Below are positions 57,335 through 64,000 of a stretch of DNA of 64,000 nucleotides, piece by piece (positions within the stretch are counted from its first letter, which is position 1; each line of letters starts with the position of its first letter). Made by a program: the position numbers and the translations under genes. The notes under the pieces were generated by a model, which was not told the DNA's origin, searched no databases, and saw only the letters and a program-made list of their open reading frames with translations. The stretch comes from Macrotrachela quadricornifera. Lineage: Eukaryota; Rotifera; Eurotatoria; Philodinida; Philodinidae. The DNA is taken from positions 808,767 to 872,766 of the forward strand of contig JAJEKB010021090.1 in the NCBI GenBank assembly GCA_022393335.1, written 5' to 3'.

Positions 57335-57612
57335 TTAGAGATGAGATGACCTACTTTTAACCCGTATTTTGTTCATCTCTTCATCCAATGTTAAAATGGC
57401 GACCTGAAAACTTTACCACAGCCTCCTCACTACAGCCCCAACATATGCTCCAAATTTCAGCCAATTTGAACATTCCTGGAGTGAGATCGATTTTTGAGCG
57501 TGGGGGGGGGGGGGGGGGGGGGGGCTTAAGAAGAATACGTGCTAGCATATTGAACAAAATATATATTATATACTGAATAGGAAATGTGACAATCTTGGCA
57601 TTTATTCAACTG

Positions 57613-58115
57613 TCATAACTCATGATGAACAGTTCCTCGTTTCATTAGTTTTTTGACAATAATTTCAGTCGTTCGATCGTATCTCAGAGTATATGTCGCA
57701 ACCGTTTCAAGGAATATTATTGTCCCTGTTTGGACATCAATTTCTCTAGTTTTCTGTCCGTACATCGGCACTTTTGTATCAAGAACTTGAAATCCACCGA
57801 CTATTTCCGTATCCACCACAACCACTTCAGTGTCATATTCTTCATTCTTATAGATACGGGCTACAGTGTAGTACTTTTTAATACTCTCTGAAATCGCCTT
57901 TGACCACTGATCGCCAACTGCAAGATTCGTAGAAGGTTCAACTACCTTGTCAAGCTCCTTGCGAGTTCGGTCAAAAAGTAGACGACACTGTTGGTGTTCA
58001 TTTGGAGGAGTGAGGCGCGCCCATGTGCAAACTATCTCCACTTCACCCGTAACATCATCGTTTTTATTCTCCAATTCAGCAATTCGTTCAGTACAGATTG
58101 TTTCTACCAGTGTCA
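57613..58115 (-). CDS. Secreted protein of unknown family, copy 2 (5' end in gap)
   Basis: The visible part (about 167 residues) starts at TLVETICTERIAELENKN and ends TVHHEL, matching copy 1 to the last residue. The second half begins NLAVGDQWSKAISESIKKYY, again with the VGDQW motif. About 55 N-terminal residues, including the signal peptide, are expected inside the 400-N gap. No stop is seen. It faces copy 3 head to head. Confidence 0.75.
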
Positions 58116-58515
58116 NNNNNNNNNNNNNNNNNNNNNNNNNNNNNNNNNNNNNNNNNNNNNNNNNNNNNNNNNNNNNNNNNNNNNNNNNNNNNNNNNNNNN
58201 NNNNNNNNNNNNNNNNNNNNNNNNNNNNNNNNNNNNNNNNNNNNNNNNNNNNNNNNNNNNNNNNNNNNNNNNNNNNNNNNNNNNNNNNNNNNNNNNNNNN
58301 NNNNNNNNNNNNNNNNNNNNNNNNNNNNNNNNNNNNNNNNNNNNNNNNNNNNNNNNNNNNNNNNNNNNNNNNNNNNNNNNNNNNNNNNNNNNNNNNNNNN
58401 NNNNNNNNNNNNNNNNNNNNNNNNNNNNNNNNNNNNNNNNNNNNNNNNNNNNNNNNNNNNNNNNNNNNNNNNNNNNNNNNNNNNNNNNNNNNNNNNNNNN
58501 NNNNNNNNNNNNNNN
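58116..58515. other. Assembly gap (400 N) between divergent gene copies
   Basis: Exactly 400 undetermined bases. By comparison with copy 1 it should hold about 165 coding bases of copy 2 and about 70 of copy 3, plus both 5' untranslated regions. So either the shared promoter region is very short or the gap size is nominal. Inverted copies on both sides make it a natural assembly break. Confidence 0.9.
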
Positions 58516-59112
58516 CAGGTGCGAAACGAAATTTCGATCGGTGACGAATTTACCTATGCAGAAAACAAAACGACTACAATTGTTAATACTTTGACGGGTG
58601 AAACGACTGTGACACTGGTAGAAACAATCTGTACTGAACGAATTGCTGAATTGGAGTATAAAAACGGTGATGTTACGGGTGAAGTGGAGATAGTTTGCAC
58701 ATGGGCGCGCCTCACTCCTCCGAATGAACACGAGCAGCGGCGTCTACTTTTTGACCGAACTCGGAAGGAGCTTGACAAGTTAGTTGAATCTCCTACGAAT
58801 CTTGCAGTTGGTGATCAGTGGTCAAGAATGCTTTCAGAGAGTATCAATGGATACTATACTATAACTCGTATCTATAAGAATGAAGAATATGACACTGAAG
58901 TGGTCGTAGTGGATACGCAGATAGTCGGTACAGGTGAAGTTCGTGCTACAGAAGTGCCTATGCATGGATACATTACTGACGAAGTTGATGTGCGAACTGG
59001 AACTAAGGTATCACTGGAATCAGTCATGAAAGGTACTGCGAAACACTATCAAATAACTCAAACTGTAGTCAAAAAACTAATTAAAGGAGAAACTGTCCAT
59101 GGGGAATTATGA
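58516..59112 (+). CDS. Secreted protein of unknown family, copy 3 (5' end in gap)
   Basis: The visible 198 codons begin QVRNEISIGDEFTYAENKTT, continue through TLVETICTERIAELEYKNGD, and end TVHGEL then TGA at 59112. The second half begins NLAVGDQWSRMLSESINGYY. About 24 residues (the signal peptide) are missing in the gap. It is closer to copy 2 than to copy 1 in the middle (LTPPNEH, RKELDK). No stops, so possibly functional. Confidence 0.75.
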   Translation, partial: QVRNEISIGDEFTYAENKTTTIVNTLTGETTVTLVETICTERIAELEYKNGDVTGEVEIVCTWARLTPPNEHEQRRLLFDRTRKELDKLVESPTNLAVGDQWSRMLSESINGYYTITRIYKNEEYDTEVVVVDTQIVGTGEVRATEVPMHGYITDEVDVRTGTKVSLESVMKGTAKHYQITQTVVKKLIKGETVHGEL

Positions 59113-59400
59113 TATTTCAATAAGTGCTAAAATTCTAACATTCTCTGCTGATCGTGTAATATACATTTTGTTCAGTGCTCGATCACTTATTCTCCCTAAC
59201 CCAATTTTCTTACCTGTTTATCTTTATCTTATTTTCAACCCCTTACTATTCTTTCCCTGCTTTACTTTCATGCTTCTGTTGTCTATTCCCTAATTGACGA
59301 TGTAATCGTGTGTCTGATATGTAAATGACGTGATCGTACGTAAAAGATCAGAATAAATTGTTATTGCATCTTCGGGGCAAGGTTTCTAGTAGGAATGTAA
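59113..59400 (+). repeat. 3' flank of copy 3, inverted relative of 48590-48850
   Basis: Contains TTACCTGTTTATCTTTATCT and CAGACACACG/CGTGTGTCTG-type blocks (59310) that mirror the flank of copy 1, so the duplicated unit includes at least 260 bases downstream of the gene. Confidence 0.65.
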
Positions 59401-60837
59401 ATCATAATGTACTGTAGCATGTATTTTCTCAAATCAGAATGTATGTGTTCACTTTATTTTGAAATACTAAGTGCACCTAAGTGTACGCAACAAAGATTCA
59501 TTTACTAGAAAGTCATGGAAAATGAATAAGGACACATGCTTTTCCCCATCTATAAGATAATTTTCGTAGCTGCTTATTTTTTCGTATTGCATTTTGTTTC
59601 AACTGTACATTTGTGTAAGTCGTTTGTTTGAATGGAAACAAAAGTGAGAAAAAAAATTTGAAATTATCAAAATAAAATAAATGAACGACAAACTCGACTA
59701 GGCGCGTCGAAAATTAATATTGATATATAAATAAAATGAAGAGAAGAGAAATAATTTTACTAAAAAAGTATAGTGAGCTACATATCTAGGTTGATGTATG
59801 TAACAACGAATCGAATCGGATTTATATTGGAATCCGATCAGATCCAATGTGAATTCCGATAACCGAAAAAATATTACGGAAATGTGGCGAGAGCTATTAG
59901 TGGACTTTGACTGATCTCTCAAATTCGCCTGAGGCACAAATAACTCAAAGTATTTATTGGAAGTACAGATTGGTGAATATCTACCGATAATTTTCGTCAA
60001 ATTCCGATAGTAGCATCCCATCGAATTGCGACACTTGAAAGTCGAATGTCAGCCGAGAATCCCGGTCTCCATCAGATCTCGTCGATTAATTGGTGTCAAT
60101 GAGATTTATTTGAGTCTTATGCGGTTCAGTCGAATTTCGCATCGGATTTATTGACCTGGGTAGAAACTCGATCAATTCTTCCATTGTTGACACTATCGGG
60201 ACCAATGGAAAAAGTGAATTCATATGTAGCTTAACTTAATCAAAAACAAAGTAGAACTAATAAATGCCATTCCATATCAATTATTTTCAAGAAATTATCT
60301 TAGATTTCAAATATTTATAAAACTATAAAAACAACCCAAAGTGTATATCTAGTTATTAAAGTATATGAAGTACCCTCTGCTTTTTTAAAATAGGTGTACG
60401 ACAGAGTGTATTTCTGGAATAGTAGGTGTACGGGACATTTTGATTCTGCTGGGTTCACTTATTATCAGAAACCTTGCTTCGGGGTCGGTGTGGATGTGAA
60501 GGTGCGGATTAGGGTTTGCTTGAAAATATTTGTGCTCATTAGTTTTCCACCATGTATAGAATTCACGATAGAAACTTATCATAGGCTCGATTCGATAAGT
60601 AAACCGCGAATACAGAACTATGGAATCCCATGGTTTTTTTGTAACACTGCAGGATATTTCACAAGATCTTGAGATAAATTGGTTAATTTCGAATCTTGTT
60701 GCGTTGGATGATAAAGGGTTTTCCTATGTAATTGTTGGTTAGCTCGCTCATCTGATAGTTTCAATACAGGCTCCGCATTAAATACTTGAAAGAATCGAAA
60801 GAACTGTTGGAAATAAGTTTTCATAAATAGTTGTTTC
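59401..60837. other. No gene recognised; possible element 59785-60175
   Basis: 59785-60175 holds several words like CGAATCGGATTTATATTGGA and CGAATTTCGCATCGGATTTA and ends GACCTGGGTAGAAACTCG, related to the right end of the 6.46-7.97 kb element. Its left end is unclear. The other open frames have no recognisable product. Confidence 0.35.
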
Positions 60838-60872
60838 ATAACAAGTAACGCTCGTCTGCAGACTTGCTTAGC
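60838..60872. repeat. Hairpin-family relative
   Basis: AACAAGTAACGCTCGTCTGC and then AGACTTGCTTA: the same start as the 44489 copy, with AAGTAACG/CTTGCTT able to pair partly. Confidence 0.4.
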
Positions 60873-61882
60873 TCTTTCTGGTAGATGGGCTGTTTTTAGA
60901 TGGTAGATTTTTACTTCAATATTGTGTATATAGTTTCATTCCTAATTTAAACTGCATACTGTTATATGTAGAACAGCAAATGTTTTTACGAAGCTTTTGA
61001 TAGACGATTACATTTTTCAAATAAGTAACATTTTAGATAGGAAGATCCATGTAAATACATTAAAAAGAAAAAACAAATAGAAAAAGCAATAAAAGATATC
61101 ATAGGAAATATCTGACACAACGATAAAGTAAAGTGACAACTACAATGATTAACATAGATGTGAATAAAGAAAATGAATATAGATGACTAATTATTTTACG
61201 ATAATTTAATATTATGATACATCTTATATACTTGCTATAACATTATACTTATAGCAAAGTATCTATTTATATGCGTTCAAAAAGTGAAAGAACATTCTCG
61301 CTTTGTCTTTCTGTCAAGTTCATCTAGACGTTTCAGCTCGGCATCTTGAGCGGAAGAAGGTCGAAGAATGATTATATTTTCCGTTTTCTTCACTCTACTT
61401 ACGAAAGAACATATTTAGGTGTTCAAGCCCTTTGAGCCCCCTCTTTTGGCGATAGATAGATCTCGATGAGGTATCAAAAACCTCAGAAGGATTTGTGCCC
61501 TCGTACCTTTATTCCCGAGATATCGAATTTTCATGATATATGGGAAATCAGAGAATAAAATGAAAAATTATTGTTTTTGAAGAATAGTACAGTATTAAGG
61601 TAAAAATGTTTTCAGTTTCACGCACTGCTCGTGCAACTTACTCTGAATTAGGAGTTAGATCAAATCTTATTAGTAACACATCTACTCGTTGTTCATCAAC
61701 TTATAGAGCACTCAAATTCTTCATTTTATCATTGACATCGTTATAAACGATAAAATAATGCTTGATGAAAGGGTAACGATGATACACTATCGATTATGTT
61801 ACTTTCCGTTTTCTTCGCTGGCATACCATCATGTTTTGGTGATAAATGTTGTATACTCACATTCTTTCTACCACGCTCTTCC
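60873..61882. other. No gene recognised
   Basis: AT-rich. 61425-61550 (GAGCCCCCTCTTTTGGCGAT onwards) resembles the subterminal style of the TTAA elements, but a border cannot be fixed. Confidence 0.35.
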
Positions 61883-62472
61883 ACAGGGTGGTTCAAAACC
61901 TTTACGCCCCCTTGGTTCTATCTATAGATCAAATGGTTTCATCAACAATTTTATACCAAATCGTAGCCCGTAAACTTCTACATCAACCTGTACTATCGAA
62001 TCAGGTGTTGTCTATTACATAATCAAAAGAGCTTATGCCATATGTACCAGAGTGCCATATATCCTCTAATTTAGAATGTATGCAAGAATCATCATTCCAT
62101 TCACCTATTCGAATATATCATGAAGTTTCGATATCAGGAACTTGTCGAAGTTCAGGTAATAATTAACTCAGTTCTTGAGGTAACGAAAACAGTTATCTTC
62201 ACGAGCAAAAAACGTTTAGAACATGAAAGAAATGAAAAACATTGAAAAAGTGTCCTGGTTATTCTTTTTCTTTTTCTTCATTCCTTCCTTATCTGTACGT
62301 GCACATATGCATGTATCGTCCCTGTGTCTTTTCCTTCGTTGTTAATCATGAGTATATGGTTGCACTCGTTGATGCAGTTGTTTACGGGCTACGATTTGGT
62401 ATAAAATTGTTGATGAAACCATTTGATCTATAGGTAGAACCAGGGGGGCGTAAAGGTTTTGAACCACCCTGT
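61883..62472. mobile_element. Mariner-type MITE with ~110-bp inverted termini
   Basis: Left end ACAGGGTGGTTCAAAACCTT and right end its complement (AAGGTTTTGAACCACCCTGT). The inverted arms continue through CATCAACAATTTTATACCAA to about 61990 and 62365, with few mismatches. The 370-base interior has no gene. The short open frames at both ends are within the arms. A TA is present at the right border only. Confidence 0.75.
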
Positions 62473-62716
62473 AGAGGCAGGTTTTCTCTACATTTTGACA
62501 CCATCCAGAGGTCTGTATCATTAAAATTGAAAACAAAATCTTTGACACATGGACACCTACTTTTTGACCCTTGGTGTTACAATAACTCGTGAAAAACTCA
62601 ATATTATGAGCTCAAATTTTCACTGAGAACTATCAATGGTCAGATACTTATTCAATAAAAATTTCAGTAAGATTGAGTGTTCTGGGGAAAAAAAATTTTA
62701 GAGGGGGGGTGGGCCT
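62473..62716. repeat. Right end of a TTAA-type element
   Basis: The sequence ends GAGGGGGGGTGGGCCTTAA at about 62716, parallel to the TTAAGGCCCCACCC left end at 54140. Upstream text (AAATTTCAGTAAGATTGAGT) has the same style as at 36040. The matching left end is not found with confidence. Confidence 0.45.
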
Positions 62717-64000
62717 TAAATACAAAAAATATATCACGAAAGCACAACAGAAAAGAAAAAGCAGTTGTTTTCTGTCGTGTTGTTTTTTTGCTTGGCACTA
62801 ACTTTTCTTCATAGATTTCTGACGTTAGACGTGCTCAAACGTAACGTATTTTCAAACGCGCTGAAATGAATTTATTCAATCGGAAAAAGTAGAAATGCAA
62901 TTAATAAATTTGAGTCCTGCAGTTGTTTGTTGGACCTTTTCATAGAAATTCCACATCACATTCGAATTTTAGTATTCTTAAAATCGATCAATATTCAAAT
63001 TCACGAAACTCTTACCTCTATAACAAACCTTAGAATGAGTAAAAATCGAAGAGCTTCGATTGAGCACTGTCTATCAATATCTTACAAGCCTAAGAGATTC
63101 TCCAGCCATATTTTTTTGAAAAAGTTTTTTCTTTTCGAAACTATGTTGATCTTATATCATTCGACGTATTTTGACGCGCTGATTCCGAATATTATCTTGG
63201 TTTTTCTCCAAAGTGCAACATAGGCGTTTAAAGCTAGATTTGTTACCAGAGACTTCGGATTTTTGGGCATCTTGTAAGATGGGCTAGGAAAAGTTCCATG
63301 AGTTTACGCTACTACCATAAGTAGGATACATATGTAGAAGTATATGGTAAAAATGCGCGCTCGATTAAACATTTCCTGTTTCTAGCATTTACTATATGTG
63401 GAATGGTATGTTTTCAGACATGTCTTGGAACTGTAAATTCTTTGTTTTCTACATTATTTTAAACTCAATCTGGACCATTTTATTTTTAGCATAAGCCCCA
63501 CTAATCGAGAAGCTTTTAAGATATTGTTTCCTCTTACCAAGCGGCTTGACTTTCGCTATTTATGTAATTTTATGAGCGTAAGTTTTGGCATGTTCTTTTG
63601 TAAGGTTCTGTCAAAATTTAAGAAGTGCCGCTTAAGAAAATCATAGATCACCTATAAATGTTTATTCAAGTGGTTATATTTTAGAAAAGAAAACTTTCGT
63701 ATATGTTCACGTGGCTCCTCACTTTGCATCGATCAGATTTTTCGTTCCTTTATCCGGTCACAACATTGCTGGATTAGATTGAAGCGGTCCTGAAGTCAAC
63801 GATCATATTTGGAAAATCAAACCGAATGCTATTCACAGATTAAGAATCTTTCCGATAAATCTATGCGAATTCTTCCAATATTGAAAGTAGGAAAAACCAT
63901 CTTCTCAAGAATTTCTGTTTGTCTCATATGAAACTCAAAATTGATTAGTTTTTAGTGACCAGATTCACTGGATGTCGTAAATGAATTACAAAGTAATTGA
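62717..64000. other. No gene recognised
   Basis: AT-rich sequence. The open frame at 62927-63223 has no recognisable domain or codon pattern. No RNA gene or repeat recognised. Confidence 0.35.

Larger units (their letters stand above)
54140..57529. mobile_element. TTAA element containing a nested Tc5-like transposon
   Basis: The left border TTAAGGCCCCACCCTAAAAA starts at 54140; the right border ends G-run, GCTTAA at 57529. TTAA is duplicated. The uninterrupted paralogue at 48763-48790 confirms the site. The host element itself is about 0.7 kb (54140-54650 and 57338-57529) with no gene. Inside it lies the Tc5-like element at 54654-57334. The right end has a run of about 23 G, whose length may not be reliable. 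Confidence 0.75.

Noticed and set aside
57501..57524. Run of about 23 G, considered as a telomere-like or quadruplex feature
   Set aside because: It is the C/G-rich terminus of the TTAA element, and homopolymer length is unreliable in assemblies.
62927..63223. 98-residue plus-strand open frame
   Set aside because: AT-rich composition, no recognisable domain, no neighbouring exon evidence.

Overview
The window looks like repeat-dense accessory DNA from a bdelloid rotifer. This is inference from gene content: an intron-bearing Penelope-like reverse transcriptase of the Athena type, an ADP-ribosyltransferase/TPR fusion, REJ-type receptor fragments, a secreted kelch protein, many DNA-transposon families, AT-rich spacers and short GT-AG introns (53 to about 140 bp). 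No species can be named from the sequence alone.

Layout. 1-1.4 kb: repeat arms and a 34-bp minisatellite that recurs through the window. 2.1-5.3 kb: palindromic elements and a diverged direct repeat. 6.46-7.97 kb: an element with short inverted termini that carries a tandem array of exon-like 25-nt blocks with splice-site-like borders. 9.0 kb: a small hAT MITE. 9.8-12.0 kb: remains of a polycystin/REJ receptor gene. 14.2-16.8 kb: a broken ART-TPR gene. 17.2-18.3 kb: mariner debris. 19.0-19.8 kb: an apparently intact three-exon membrane protein gene. 20.04-22.09 kb: a piggyBac element with both TTAA sites but a broken transposase. 22.3-23.6 kb: more 34-bp-type repeats. 25.9-26.2 kb: a possible small two-exon gene. 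27.7-28.5 kb: a palindromic mariner MITE. 29.4-30.0 kb: an intact orphan gene, with decayed copies at 30.5 and 36.1 kb. 32.5-34.1 kb: an intact two-exon kelch gene. 35.2-36.1 kb: a TTAA-flanked element. 36.7-37.4 kb: a pogo-like fragment. 38.0-39.3 kb: the truncated Athena-like element. 39.95-43.97 kb: a Helitron Rep gene cut off just after its Walker A motif. 44.5-45.7 kb: GC-rich hairpin repeats. 46.5-47.8 kb: T/A-rich tandem repeats. 47.8-59.4 kb: three copies of a gene for a secreted protein of unknown function; one copy's downstream flank is split by a TTAA element that contains a Tc5-like transposon, and two copies lie head to head across a 400-N gap. 50.57-52.03 kb: a large palindromic hAT-type element. 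60-64 kb: mostly featureless, with one mariner-type MITE.

Four loci look like plausible functional host genes: the membrane protein (19.0-19.8 kb), the orphan protein (29.4-30.0 kb), the kelch protein (32.5-34.1 kb) and the secreted protein family (49 and 58 kb). Nearly all other coding sequence is decayed mobile DNA. Two truncated mobile genes end directly at short GAGGGT-rich tracts oriented outward, and a third is followed by a short GT-rich stretch. Together with the Athena-like element this suggests a subtelomeric history, with breaks capped by telomere-like repeats and perhaps a fusion point near 39.3-39.95 kb.
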